This document shows, in pieces, positions 11,178 through 25,007 of a DNA stretch of 64,000 bases. Origin of the DNA: CBDIHP01 sp965279195 (GTDB lineage: Bacteria > Planctomycetota > Planctomycetia > Isosphaerales > Isosphaeraceae); contig CBDIHP010000040.1 of the NCBI GenBank assembly GCA_965279195.1, positions 62,001 through 126,000 of the forward strand, in the 5' to 3' direction. A program made the position numbers and the translations under genes. Each line of letters begins with the position of its first letter. Within the stretch, counting starts at the first letter, position 1. Under the pieces are notes generated by a model. It ran no database searches, was not told the DNA's origin, and saw nothing but the letters and a program-made list of their open reading frames with translations.

Positions 11178-14100
11178 ATGGCCTCGAACGACCGCGCTAC
11201 GTTGCTGGCCATGCTGGCCTATCGGAACGGCTTCATCGACCAGGAGCGGCTGGTCGCGACCCTCGACCTCCAGTCCGCCGATCCTCGTGGCGAGGTCGCC
11301 GAGGTGCTGGCAAGCCGGGGCGGCCTGGGGGCCGAGACGATCTCCCTGCTCGAAGGCCTCACCGACCACCAGGTCCAGGTCCACGGCGGAGCGTCGCAGG
11401 GGCTGGAGGCCCTGACCACGAACGGCGCGGCCATCGAGTTCTTGCTCACCAGGCGGCCTGAGACCGCGATACCGCCGAGCCTCCCGCCTCTCGACGGGAC
11501 GACCACGCCCACGGATTGTCGCTATCGCTCCCTGGAGTTTCATGCCAAGGGGGGTCTCGGCAAGGTCTTCATCGCGATCGACGAGGAGCTGAAACGCAAG
11601 GTTGCGCTCAAGGAGATCCAGGACGACAAGGCCGACAACCCGGCGCTCCGCTCGCGGTTCGTCGCCGAGGCCGAGATCACCGGCCAGCTCGAACATCCCG
11701 GCATCGTTCCGGTCTACGGCCTGGGCACCTACGCCGACGGCCGGCCGTTCTACGCCATGCGGTTCATCAAGGGAGAAAGCCTGAAAGCGGCGATCCGCCG
11801 CTACCACGCCGAGCCCGACCCCGATGCGTCGCGGCGAGCCGTCCAGCTGCGCGGCCTGTTGCGGCGGTTCCTCGACGTCTGCAACGCGATCGACTACGCC
11901 CATGCGCGGGGCGTCCTGCATCGCGACCTCAAACCCGACAACGTCATGCTCGGCCAATACGGCGAGACCCTGGTCGTCGACTGGGGCCTGGCTCGCGTGA
12001 TGGACGCGCCCCAAACCGACGCGTCGACTCAGTTCCACGACGAGGAGTCCGTGTATCCCTCCGGCTCGCGCGACGGGTTCGCGACCGTCCAGGGCAGGAT
12101 GATGGGGACCGTGGGCTTCATGAGCCCCGAACAGGCCGCCGGCCGCCACGACGAACTCGGCCCGGCGAGCGACGTCTACAGCCTGGGGGCCATCCTCTAC
12201 TACCTCCTCACGGGCCGAGCCCCGATCACCGGTGGCGGCGCCGACGACGAGATCCTCTCCAAGCTTCAGCAGGGCCGGTTCCCCTCGCCCCGCCAGCTCG
12301 TCCCCGGCACTCCCCGCTCGCTCGATGCCATCTGCCTGAAGGCCCTGGCGATCTCTCCCGGAGACCGCTACCCGTCCGCACCTGCTCTGGCGACGGACCT
12401 CGAACGCTGGCTCGCCGACGAGCCGGTCTCGGTCTATGAAGAACCCTGGCACGTGAAGCTAGCCCGCTGGGGCCGGCGGCACCGCACGGCCGTGGCGTCG
12501 GTCTTCGCGCTCCTCTCCACGGCCCTGGTCGCGACCCTGGTCGGCTACGTCCTCGTGAATCGCGGGAAGGCCCGGATCGAGCAGAACTACCAGCTCGCCC
12601 GGTCGGCCGTCGAGCAGATGCTCACCGAGGTCGGCGACGTCGAGCTGGCCGACGTCCCCCAGATGGAGGGCGTCCGGCGCAAGCTGCTCGACCGGGCGAA
12701 GGCGTTCTACGACAAGTTCCTCGAAGAGCGCAAGGACGACCCCAAGCTCAAGACCGACACCGGCCGGGCCCACGCCAGGCTGGGCGACATCGAGGAGATG
12801 CTCGGCCAGTACGGCGACGCCGAGCCCTCCTACAAGGAAGCGATCACCCTCCTGGAACAGCCCGCCGCAGTCGGGGCCGCTGCTGAACTGGATCGCAAGC
12901 GAGCGCTGGCCCGGACACTCGGCCGGCTCGGGATCCTCTACCGCAAGAGCAACCGCTTCGTGGACTCCGAGGCCTCGTTCCGCAAGGCCCTCGAACTCCG
13001 GAAGGAACTCGCCGCACGGCCCGACGCCACGCCAGACGACCAACGCGGGCTGGCGGACGTCCGCTACCAGCTCGGTGCTTTGCTCGCCCGCCAGGGTGGA
13101 CGCGAGGGCGAGGACGAGCAGCTTTATCAGGAAGCCATCAACGCCCAGACCCAGCTCGCATCAAAGGATGCCGGCAATCTCGCCCTACGTGCCGAGCGAG
13201 CGAGGTCGCTGAACAACCTGGGGATCCTCCAGAAGACCTCCGGCAAGTTCAAGGAGGCCGAGGCCACCTGGAACGAGGCCCTCAAGATCATGGAGGGCCT
13301 GAGCCAGGCCGAGGCGGGCGTCGCCGGGCACCGCTGGCAGTTCGGCCGCATCCTCACGAATCTCGCCCTGATCAAGGTCAGCACCAACCGCTCCGCCGAA
13401 GCCGAGGCCGACTTCAAGCGTGGGCTGGGCTACCTCCAGCCCCTCGTCGGCGAGTACCCGAGGGTCCCCGAGTACGCCAGGGACGCGAGCGTGATACTCA
13501 ATAATCTCGGGCTCTTGGTGGAGCGCGGAATCCCGGCCAGGCCCGAATCGGCCGAGAAGGACTTCAAGGAGGCCCAGGCCTTCCAGGAGCAACTGGCGAA
13601 GACCTACCCGACCGTCCCCGACCACCGCCAGAAGCTGGCGCTCACCGAACTCCACCTCGCCGGGCTGTATGAGCCGACCAAGCCCACCGAGGCCGAGGCG
13701 CTCTATCGCCAGGCCATCGACCGTATGGCGAAGATGACGACCGAGTACCCGAGCGTCCCCGAGTACAAGAGTTCGCTCGGGCTGACCTACTACAGCCTCG
13801 GCGTCATGCTCGGCAAGTCGATGGAACCGGGGAAGACCCGCGAGGCGATGGACCTGCTCCGCAAGGCGGCCGAAAACCACGCCGCCGCCGCCAAAGCCAG
13901 CCCGAGGAACTTCAGGGAGCCGGACAACCTGAGGCTGGACCTCCAGGTCCTTTGCATCCTCCTCGTCCAGCAGGGCCAGACCGACGACCTGCTCAAGACC
14001 GTCAAGCAACTCGCCGACGTCCGGCCCGAGGACCCCGACGGCTACGTCCTCGCCGCTTCCTTCCTGGCGAGGGCCGCCGGAGGCGCGTCGCTCAACCTCA

Positions 14101-14288
14101 AGACCGCCGAAACCCTCGGGGCCCAAGCCGTCGAACTCCTCGGCACTGGCGCGAAGAAGGGTCCGATCCGGGCGGGTGCCCTCGACGAGGCGATCTGGAA
14201 GCCGATCGAGGCCCGCCCAGACTTTCAGGCGATCCGAGATGAAAATGATCGCTTACGGGCAAGGCGGGGACGCACGCCGCGCAATTAG
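11178..14288 (+). CDS. Transmembrane serine/threonine protein kinase with C-terminal TPR repeats
   Basis: This is a eukaryotic-like Hanks-type kinase of 1036 residues. ATG 11178 has a GGAG ribosome site; the frame continues upstream into the previous gene without one. Residues 1-110 are an N-terminal region typical of planctomycete kinases. The kinase domain at about 116-412 has the glycine loop GGLGKV (125-130), VALK with K145, HRDLKPDN (248-255, D250), DWG in place of DFG (268-270) and SPEQ (316-319); all catalytic residues are present. One TM helix at about 439-460 is followed by roughly 550 residues rich in TPR-like helices (for example ARLGDIEEMLGQYGDAEPSYKEA), presumably outside the cytoplasm. 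Substrates are unknown. Kinase-TPR fusions are abundant in planctomycetes. Confidence 0.92.
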   Translation: MASNDRATLLAMLAYRNGFIDQERLVATLDLQSADPRGEVAEVLASRGGLGAETISLLEGLTDHQVQVHGGASQGLEALTTNGAAIEFLLTRRPETAIPPSLPPLDGTTTPTDCRYRSLEFHAKGGLGKVFIAIDEELKRKVALKEIQDDKADNPALRSRFVAEAEITGQLEHPGIVPVYGLGTYADGRPFYAMRFIKGESLKAAIRRYHAEPDPDASRRAVQLRGLLRRFLDVCNAIDYAHARGVLHRDLKPDNVMLGQYGETLVVDWGLARVMDAPQTDASTQFHDEESVYPSGSRDGFATVQGRMMGTVGFMSPEQAAGRHDELGPASDVYSLGAILYYLLTGRAPITGGGADDEILSKLQQGRFPSPRQLVPGTPRSLDAICLKALAISPGDRYPSAPALATDLERWLADEPVSVYEEPWHVKLARWGRRHRTAVASVFALLSTALVATLVGYVLVNRGKARIEQNYQLARSAVEQMLTEVGDVELADVPQMEGVRRKLLDRAKAFYDKFLEERKDDPKLKTDTGRAHARLGDIEEMLGQYGDAEPSYKEAITLLEQPAAVGAAAELDRKRALARTLGRLGILYRKSNRFVDSEASFRKALELRKELAARPDATPDDQRGLADVRYQLGALLARQGGREGEDEQLYQEAINAQTQLASKDAGNLALRAERARSLNNLGILQKTSGKFKEAEATWNEALKIMEGLSQAEAGVAGHRWQFGRILTNLALIKVSTNRSAEAEADFKRGLGYLQPLVGEYPRVPEYARDASVILNNLGLLVERGIPARPESAEKDFKEAQAFQEQLAKTYPTVPDHRQKLALTELHLAGLYEPTKPTEAEALYRQAIDRMAKMTTEYPSVPEYKSSLGLTYYSLGVMLGKSMEPGKTREAMDLLRKAAENHAAAAKASPRNFREPDNLRLDLQVLCILLVQQGQTDDLLKTVKQLADVRPEDPDGYVLAASFLARAAGGASLNLKTAETLGAQAVELLGTGAKKGPIRAGALDEAIWKPIEARPDFQAIRDENDRLRARRGRTPRN

Positions 14289-14292
14289 GGCC

Positions 14293-14328
14293 AACGCGGG
14301 CAGGTAACGCGGGGACAGGCAACGCATC
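14293..14328. repeat. AACGCGGG-type REP-like repeats next to RAYT remnant
   Basis: Two near-direct copies of AACGCGGG (14293 and about 14306) lead into ACGCGGGGACAGGC and AACGCATC, differing by one base from the 14-mer at 9983, 10064 and 31667. It lies 68 bases upstream of the REP-associated transposase remnant, the usual arrangement for a RAYT and its cognate repeats. Confidence 0.6.
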
Positions 14329-14395
14329 CGGGTCGGTCGGGATTTGACGCCCGGCCGAAGTTGACCCAGGGTTCTCCCGGAGAGGGGGGCCGACG

Positions 14396-14916
14396 ATGAC
14401 GATGGCGCGGTCGAAACTGGTGGATCCCGAACTCACGCGGGTCGATCACGGCGTCTCGCGGTGCGTCCGCAAGGCCTTCCTCATCCGCGGCGAGGACGGC
14501 CGGCAGCTCGACCATGCGCGGTGGCTGGAGGCCCGGCTGAAGGAGCTCGGCGAGACCTTCGCGATCTCGGTCATCAGTGATGCGGTGATGAGCAATCACC
14601 TCCACGTCCTCGTGCGGCTCGACCCGAGCGCGCCCGGGCCTGGTCCCCCGAGGAGGTCGCCGGGCGCTGGGCCCGCTTCTACCCGCCGAGGGACGCCAGG
14701 CGCAACCCCGTCCCGGTCACACCAGAATGGCTCGCCGGACGCGCCAACGATCCGACATGGATCGAACAGCTGCGTGGCCGCCTGCAGAGCCTGTCGTGGT
14801 TCATGAAGTTGCTGAAGGAGCCGCTGGTTCAGATGGCCAACGCCCTCGACGGCCGGTTCCGCTCGCTGGCCGTGCTGGACGAGGCCGCCATGCTGGGCGT
14901 CGCCGCGTCCTCGAGC
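14396..14916 (+). pseudogene. REP-associated tyrosine (HUH) transposase remnant
   Basis: RAYT proteins are single-copy domesticated relatives of IS200/IS605 transposases that process palindromic REP DNA. The first frame (from ATG 14396 or 14402) reads DHGVSRCVRKAFLIRGEDG and then MSNHLHVLVRLDPS, carrying the HLH form of the HUH metal-binding motif. At about 14630 the frame shifts; the next frame continues as AWSPEEVAGRWARFYPPRD and then LSWFMKLLKEPLVQMANALDG and LAVLDEAAMLG. The conserved stretch normally between ANALDG and the LDEAA helix (GRFWEGRF-like) is shortened, and the C-terminus is replaced at about 14910 by IS66 sequence. The gene is therefore dead: one frameshift, an internal deletion and a 3' interruption. 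Confidence 0.75.
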
Positions 14917-14924
14917 AGGGCCCG

Positions 14925-15080
14925 ATGTCCGGGCACCTCTTCGTCTTCACCAACCGCAGGCGCGATCGGATCAAGGTCCTCTACTGGGACCGCGACGGCC
15001 TGGCGATCTGGATGGAACGCCTCGAGCCCGGCCGCCTGAGATGGCCGGCGTCCGGGGCGGGCCGGGTCGAGTGGCCCCCG
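14925..15080 (+). pseudogene. IS66 TnpB (ORF2) fragment
   Basis: The frame starting MSGHLFVFTNRRRDRIKV and running through LYWDRDGLAIWMERLEPG is the diagnostic core of the IS66-family accessory protein TnpB. The N-terminal half of TnpB is missing, and the fragment starts at the junction with the RAYT remnant. About 120 bases separate it from the TnpC remnant. Confidence 0.75.
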
Positions 15081-15203
15081 CCGAGCACGCCGGGATCGAC
15101 CTCACCCGCGACCGCAGGCGGCGACGCTACTCGGCCCCGTCGGCAACATGAATTGCCCAGGATTCTCGCCAACGCACTATTATGTTTTCTCATATATTGG
15201 GGC

Positions 15204-16264
15204 ATGGGCCGCGACGATCCATCACCCGCCGCAGACATCGAGGGCGCCCACGCCCTGATCGCCGAGCTGGAGCGGATCGTCCGCGACCAGGGCCGGCTCA
15301 TCGCCCGGCTCCAGCTTCAGCTCGAGCAACTCCTCCGCCAGAAGTACGGCAAGAAGCGGGAGGCCGTCGACCCCGGCCAGCTCCTCCTCTTCGCCCCCGA
15401 CGCGGTATCGCCCGCGGCCCCGGGCCCCACCCCGAGCCGGATCCGCCGAAGCCCCGCGACGTCGGCCGCAAGTCGCTGCCGGCCAGCCTGCCGCGCCGGC
15501 GGATTGTCCACGACGTCGCCCCCAAGGATCGGGCCTGCCCCGAGTGCGGGCGTGAGCGTCGGGTGATCGGCGAGGACACCCGCGAGCAGCTCGGGTACGT
15601 CCCCGCCAGCCTGATCGCCCTCGAACATGTCCGGCCCAAATATGCCTACGCGTGCTCTCGGGTCCGCGTCGTCATCGCCCCCAGGCTCCCCGAGCCGATC
15701 GAGAAGGGCTTGCTCGGCGACGGACTCCTGGCCCACGTCGCCGTCAGCAAGGTCTCCGATCATCCGCCGCTCGACAGGCTCGAGGGGATCTTCCGGCGCC
15801 ACGGCGTCGAGCTGGCCAGGTCGACCATGTGCGACTGGATGGCCACCGTGGCCGACTTGCTCGGGCCGATCGTGCGGGAGCTGACGCGTCGGGTCCCGGG
15901 CTCGGCGGTGGTCGGCACCGACGACACGCCGGTGAAGGTCCAGGATCACGGCGGCAAGGGGGTGAGGACCGGTTACCTCTGGGCCCGTGTGCGTCGGAAA
16001 TCCCACGAGTGCCGGGCCAGCGACCCCGGGCGATCGCACGCGGCGATCGCGCGGATCGGCCGGCTCCACGCCGTCGAGCGCGAGGCCCGCGAGGGCTCGT
16101 GGGATGACGACAGCCTGATGGCGGTTCGCCGCGAACTGTCGCGGCCGATCCTGGATCAGTTCCAGGGCTGGCTCGAAGGTGAGTCGAAGAAGGTCCTGCC
16201 GCGGATGGGGCTCGTGTCAACCCTGGGGATGGTCGGATGGATACGACCCATGGGCCGTGTGTAG
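15204..16264 (+). pseudogene. IS66 transposase (TnpC) remnant, frameshifted and internally deleted
   Basis: The remnant begins MGRDDPSPAADIEGAHALIAE with a leucine-zipper-like LIARLQLQLEQLLRQKYGKK, typical of the TnpC N-terminus. Around 15425-15440 the frame changes and continues with the zinc-finger-like CPECGRERRVIGED, then HVAVSKVSDHPPLDRLEGIF and VVGTDDTPVKVQDHGGKG. After TGYLWARV the sequence jumps to RRKSHECRASDPGRSHAA, so the segment with the second catalytic acidic residue (normally about 70-80 residues) is deleted. The C-terminal half ends in unrelated sequence at 16264, only 76 bases from the rRNA operon terminator. It cannot encode an active transposase. Confidence 0.8.
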
Positions 16265-16339
16265 GCCGCGGCGCGGTGGGCCGAAGTCGGGTCGGTTCGA
16301 CGCGGAACGGGCGGACCGGATGCCGAGGGTTCGAAATGG

Positions 16340-16381
16340 CCGCGGCCCGCGTCGCCCGGTGAGGGACGACGCAGGCCGCGG
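16340..16381 (-). terminator. rRNA operon terminator hairpin
   Basis: A long GC-rich stem (CCGCGGCC with a near-continuous GCGTCG arm, opposite CGACGC and GGCCGCGG) lies 10 bases beyond the 3' end of 5S rRNA on the transcribed strand. It has one unpaired or mismatched position and no long T-run; position supports a terminator. Confidence 0.65.
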
Positions 16382-16391
16382 ATTGTGAGGA

Positions 16392-16498
16392 TCCGGCGAT
16401 GACCGACTTTCGCGCGTAAGCACTATCATAGGCCTGGCGGGCTTAACGGCCGTGTTCGGAATGGGAACGGGTGTGGCCCCGCCAGTATGGTCGCCGGA
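16392..16498 (-). rRNA. rrf: 5S ribosomal RNA
   Basis: Read on the minus strand, the 107-base segment has complementary ends (TCCGGCGACC at the 5' end, ATCGCCGGA at the 3' end) forming helix I, and the conserved 5S core CCCATTCCGAACACGGCCGTTAAG. It is the last gene of the rRNA operon, 232 bases after 23S. Confidence 0.93.
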
Positions 16499-16730
16499 AG
16501 ACGTCCGGGGGGCGGTGAGGCCCCGCCGGACGTGATTCGGATGGTCCGCATCAAGCAGCAAGTGGATCGTGGGGTGGGATGGTGGTTCTTGGCCTCACAC
16601 GACCGCGACCGAGGTGGATCCGTGCGGATCGTTCACCGAAGTTTGGCGGCAGATATGGGCCGAGGTGGATGCGTGTGATTGAGCACGTCCGATGTCAGGG
16701 CCGAGGTTGTCGGCGATGACGGATCGGGGT

Positions 16731-19534
<2,804 letters not shown>

Positions 19535-20122
19535 GCCGATCCGGCACCGACTCCGCCCGATCCGAGGATCGGACTTCAACGGCCCTGATCTCACACGGCC
19601 CATTTCTCCCGCTCTTGGAGTGCGGCCCGCGTCTCACGACGCTGCGCCCACTCGCTCCGAGTAACGATCCTCACGGCCCATGCGGTGATGGTGATTGCTC
19701 GCCATCGCCCGACGGCCGCGGATCCAAAAGGTCCACGTTCGTGGATGATTTGAAGATTGCCACGATCCCACCTAACTCTCTACTTGAGTTGGTGCGGACC
19801 ACCGAATTGTCAAAAAGCGGACGGGGGACGGCATCGCTGCCATGCCCCGTTTCCCGAGCCGCTGGCCGGGGGGCGACACCGCATGCCAGCAACGCTGGCG
19901 TCGGTCCCGCCCTTCGCCCAGGAGGGGGAGAAGGGACGACCCGGGCCGGAGCCCGGGTCGCGTTGGTCGATCGTTGTGAGGACGAACCCCCGTGGGAAGC
20001 CGGCGGAGCACGTCGGGACGTGTCACGTCGGGGCCGATGTCGCCTCGAAACTCACGGCCCCGGTGGGTTAGTACCGGGTTTGGAATGCCATGGGTCGCGG
20101 GCGAATTTCCAAGGTAATCCTT
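19535..20122 (-). other. 16S-23S internal spacer with boxA, no tRNA
   Basis: This 588-base spacer shows no tRNA: there is no GGTTCGAATCC-type T-arm on either strand. It contains a boxA-like element (separate entry) and a palindrome CGACCCGGGC/GCCCGGGTCG at about 19937-19961 suited to RNase III-like processing. The two rRNA genes are clearly linked. Confidence 0.75.
19804..19818 (-). promoter_or_regulatory. Spacer boxA antitermination element
   Basis: The minus strand reads GCTTTTTGACAATTC, a near match to the leader boxA and to the bacterial TGCTCTTTGACAA consensus bound by NusB/S10. A boxA in the 16S-23S spacer as well as in the leader is a known rrn arrangement. Confidence 0.7.
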
Positions 20123-21629
<1,507 letters not shown>

Positions 21630-21880
21630 AGATGTGGCGAGTGGAGTCGGGATATTGCTACCCCTCGTCCCTCGTCTCCCCAATCCCATTCGGATCTGAG
21701 GATACTAACTGGTCGGGGTGATTCCGTTGCGACCCGGGCCGGAGCCCGAATCTCCCGCGAATCACCCTTGTTCTGCGAGTCCGACGCGACCTCGCTCGAT
21801 GGCTTTGACACCACCTTCGCGACGCCCACGCCGCACCACGCCGGCTTCCCTCAAGGGTTCATCACAAACAACGATCGACC

Positions 21881-21896
21881 GAATTGTCAAAGAGCA
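21881..21896 (-). promoter_or_regulatory. Leader boxA antitermination element
   Basis: The minus strand reads TGCTCTTTGACAATTC, an excellent boxA match, about 250 bases upstream of 16S. It should recruit the Nus antitermination complex to the rRNA transcript. Confidence 0.8.
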
Positions 21897-22188
21897 TCTG
21901 CGTGTGGAGCATCGTCCCGGGGAACCATCGTTCCCTGATCCGACGCAATCGACCGGGGTTGTGAGCCTTTCGGCCACCACTCCGGCCTCATCCCGCCCGT
22001 ATTCGCGTCCTGCTTGGAGCGGCCTCCTGCTGAACCATAGTCCAGCGAATCCGTCCGGTCAAGACGTGTCGCCGTCGATCAACATCGACGACGAAAGGCG
22101 ACTCATCAGTGAGTCGCAGGGCTAGCTGCTCGCTGAGTTGCTGTCGCGTTTGTTTTCGCGTCAGTCGTTGTCATCAGCGGCGAGAGTC

Positions 22189-22216
22189 ATAGTACAGGAT
22201 CCTGAGCGAAGGTCAA
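22189..22216 (-). promoter_or_regulatory. rRNA operon promoter
   Basis: On the minus strand a -35 box TTGACC and a -10 box TACTAT are separated by 16 bases, with an A-rich GAGAAAAAACC further upstream that could be an UP element. Transcription would start near 22182, giving a leader of about 550 bases before 16S. This is the best sigma-70-type promoter in the window. Confidence 0.75.
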
Positions 22217-22381
22217 CAAGCTCGTCCGGTTTTTTCTCGGTTTGCTCATCCAAGCGACATGCCAGGTGGGAGTCTGGGACCATGTGAGGGACGCTTCCGT
22301 GCGTCCTTGACCCTGTCTGTGCCGAGACTTACGATGTGTTTCCACACTTCTAGAATGTCGGGTCGTGCGTGGAGTTTGTTC

Positions 22382-23472
22382 ATGATGAATCGTCGCATTT
22401 TCGTCGGCTTCGTGGCCGCCGGTCTGGGATTCCTGGGGACCGGTTGCGGCGATTCCTCGCCGACTCCGAGCCCGGCGGGGCCCTCCCCTGTCCCTTCGAC
22501 TTCTCCTGTCGCTTCGGCGTCTGCCCCCAGAAGAAGGTCCTCCTGGTCGGGTTCGACGCCAGCTCGGTGCTGATCGAGGCCCTTTCGACGAGGAAGCTCC
22601 AGGGGACGGTGGTCCAGAATCCGTTGAAGATGGGCTACATGGGGGTGAAGACGCTCATCGATCACCTGGAGAAGAAGAAGGTCGAGCCGTCGATCTCGAC
22701 GGGCGAGACGCTCGTGACGCCGGAGAACCTCAAGACGCCGGAGGTCTCGGCGCTCCTGAATCCGCCGAAGGTCGACCCGAAGCAGTATTCCTCGGTGGTC
22801 GGGCCCAAGAAGAAGGCGTACCGGATCATGGTAATCCCGAAGGGGACGACGCACGAGTTCTGGCAGACGATTCACGCGGGCGCGCTCAAGGCGGCGGAGG
22901 AGTCGGGGAACGCCGAGATCATCTGGCAGGGGCCGCCCAAGGAGGATGACCGCACGGATCAGATCAAGCTCGTTCAGAATGCCATCTCGATCGGTGTGGA
23001 CGGCATCGTGTTGGCACCGCTCGACTCCAAGGCGCTCGTGAGCCCGGTCGAGCAGGCGATCGAGAAGGGGATCCCGGTCGTCATCATCGACTCGGCACTG
23101 GAGTCGAAGAAGATCGCAAGCTATGTTGCCACCAATAATTACAACGGCGGTGTGCTGGCGGCGAGGCGTCTGGGCGAGCTGCTGAAGGGTGAGGGGAAGA
23201 TCATTTTGTTGCGTTACGCGGTGGGTTCGGCGAGCACGGACGAGCGGGAGAAGGGATTCACGGATACGATGGAGAAGGAGTTCCCGAAGATCTCGTATGT
23301 TTCCAAGGACCAGTACGCGGGGGCGACCTCGGACTCGGCGCAGCAGAGGTCGCAGAGCCTGGTGACGCGGTTCCGTGGCCAGTTCGATGGGGTCTTCTGC
23401 CCGAACGAGTCGAGCACGCTGGGCATGCTTCGGGCTCTCGAGGGGGCTGGGATGATCTCGGAGGCGAAGTGA
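22382..23472 (+). pseudogene. Sugar ABC transporter substrate-binding protein, circularly permuted and frameshifted
   Basis: This is a periplasmic-binding-protein (RbsB/Peripla_BP_4) gene with its parts in the wrong order. ATG 22382/22385 opens a lipoprotein signal (MNRRIFVGFVAAGLGFLGTGC, Cys lipobox) followed by a Pro/Ser linker. Then, in the -1 frame from about 22530, comes KKVLLVGFDASSVLIEALST through VVQNPLKMGYMGVKTLIDHL, which is normally the C-terminal end of this family. Only after it, from about 22805, comes the normal N-terminal start KKKAYRIMVIPKGTTHEFW and the middle of the protein, ending GMISEAK at the stop. Joining the end to the displaced block would restore a normal protein. 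The junctions share AAGAAGG. The gene overlaps the ATPase gene by four bases (GTGA). It is likely non-functional, unless the fold tolerates permutation and the frameshift is an error. Confidence 0.75.
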
Positions 23473-24959
23473 CGGAACCCCTGCTCGTGATGAGCGATGT
23501 GGCGAAGCGGTTCGGCGCCTCGAAGGCGCTCGACGGGGTGAGCATGTCGCTGGGGGCCGGGGAAGTCCACGCCCTGATCGGGGAGAATGGCGCGGGCAAG
23601 AGCACCCTCATGAAGGTGCTCAGCGGCGCCATCCGACCCGATCGGGGCTCGATGACTCTGGGTGGGTCGGCCTACGCGCCGAGGGGGCCTCGCGAGGCCC
23701 TCGCGTGCGGGGTGGCGATGATTTACCAGGAACTGACGATCGCACCGCACCTCTCGGTCGAGGCGAACATCCTGCTAGGCCAGGAGCATTCGCGGTTGGG
23801 GATACTGCAACATCATGAACATCGGCGACTTGCGACGGAGGCACTGGCGCTGCTGGATCACCCGGATATCCGGCCGGAGACGAGGGCGGGGAGCCTGAGT
23901 CCCGGGGCGAAGCAGCTGATGGAGGTGGCCAGGGCGCTGGTGTCGGATGCCAGGGTGATCGTGTTCGACGAGCCGACGAGTTCGTTGACGGAACGCGATG
24001 CGCAGAAGCTGTTTGAGGTGATCGACCGGCTCAAGGCGCGTGGGATTTCGGTCGTGTATATCAGCCACTTCCTGGAGGAAGTCCGGCGGGTGGCGTCTCG
24101 ATATACGGTCTTGCGGGATGGGAAGTCGGTGGCGAGCGGGGAGGTCCAGGGCACGCCGTTGTCGCAGATCGTGCAGCAGATGGTGGGGCGGGACCTGACG
24201 GAGATGTTCCCCAAGGTGCCGCATGTTGCGGGGGATGTCTTTCTGGAACTGGATGGTGTGGCAGGAGTTAAGTTACCAAGGTCGGCGAGCCTGGGCCTCC
24301 GTCGCGGGGAAATTCTGGGAATTGCCGGGCTGGTCGGGGCGGGGCGGACGGAACTGCTCCGGGGGATTTTTGGGCTGGATCCGGTGCGAAAGGGGCGAGT
24401 GAAGGTCGCCGGTGTTTCGAGCCGCAATGCCTCGCCGCACAGGAGGATCTGGCAAGGGCTGGGGTTGCTGAGCGAGGATCGGAAGACGGAGGGGCTCGCG
24501 CTGGGGAGGTCAATCGAGGACAACCTGACCTATTCGGCGTTGGGGCGGCACGCCCGGTGGGGGATGTTGAATCTCAAGGCGAGGCGGCAGGACGTCCGGC
24601 GTTGGATGGAGTTGCTGCGGGTCAAGGCGGCCGGACCCGGCCAGGTGATAGGGGCGCTCTCGGGGGGGAATCAGCAGAAGGTGGCGATTGCCCGACTGTT
24701 GCACCAGGATGCGGACGTGCTGCTGCTCGACGAGCCGACCCGGGGGATCGACGTCGGCTCGAAGGCGGAAATCTACAAGCTGATCGGCGAACTCGCGGCG
24801 ACGGGCAAGGCCGTGCTGGTGGTCAGCTCGTATCTTCCGGAATTGATGGGGATCTGCGACCGGCTGGCGGTGATGTCGCGCGGGGTGCTCAGCGAGGCGA
24901 AGGCGATCGGCGAGTGGACGGAGCATGGGGTCATGGAAGTGGCGACGAGCAGGAGGTGA
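23469..24959 (+). CDS. Sugar ABC transporter ATP-binding protein (RbsA/MglA type)
   Basis: This double-ATPase subunit of a ribose/galactose-type importer energises transport from the cytoplasmic face. The 496-residue protein carries two ABC domains. The first has Walker A GENGAGKST (38-46), signature LSPGAKQL and Walker B VIVFDEPTSSL. The second has the usual degenerate Walker A GLVGAGRTEL, signature LSGGNQQKV and Walker B VLLLDEPTRGIDVG. The first signature reads SPGAK rather than SGGxx, as in many members. GTG 23469 overlaps the preceding stop, indicating translational coupling. The expected permease is not next door: it lies at 36661-37731 on the same strand. Confidence 0.93.
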   Translation: MTEPLLVMSDVAKRFGASKALDGVSMSLGAGEVHALIGENGAGKSTLMKVLSGAIRPDRGSMTLGGSAYAPRGPREALACGVAMIYQELTIAPHLSVEANILLGQEHSRLGILQHHEHRRLATEALALLDHPDIRPETRAGSLSPGAKQLMEVARALVSDARVIVFDEPTSSLTERDAQKLFEVIDRLKARGISVVYISHFLEEVRRVASRYTVLRDGKSVASGEVQGTPLSQIVQQMVGRDLTEMFPKVPHVAGDVFLELDGVAGVKLPRSASLGLRRGEILGIAGLVGAGRTELLRGIFGLDPVRKGRVKVAGVSSRNASPHRRIWQGLGLLSEDRKTEGLALGRSIEDNLTYSALGRHARWGMLNLKARRQDVRRWMELLRVKAAGPGQVIGALSGGNQQKVAIARLLHQDADVLLLDEPTRGIDVGSKAEIYKLIGELAATGKAVLVVSSYLPELMGICDRLAVMSRGVLSEAKAIGEWTEHGVMEVATSRR

Positions 24960-24963
24960 GAGG

Positions 24964-24993
24964 CCGGGGACGACGCGAATGGCGTCGCCCCCG
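24964..24993. terminator. Bidirectional terminator-like hairpin
   Basis: CCGGGG-A-CGACGC and GCGTCG-CC-CCCGG form an almost continuous stem with a five-base loop between the convergent ABC ATPase and VWA genes. No T-run is present. Confidence 0.55.
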
Positions 24994-25007
24994 GTTCAGG
25001 CTCGGGC

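Noticed and set aside
19535..20122. tRNA-Ile/Ala in the rRNA spacer
   Set aside because: No T-arm or anticodon-arm pattern was found on either strand.
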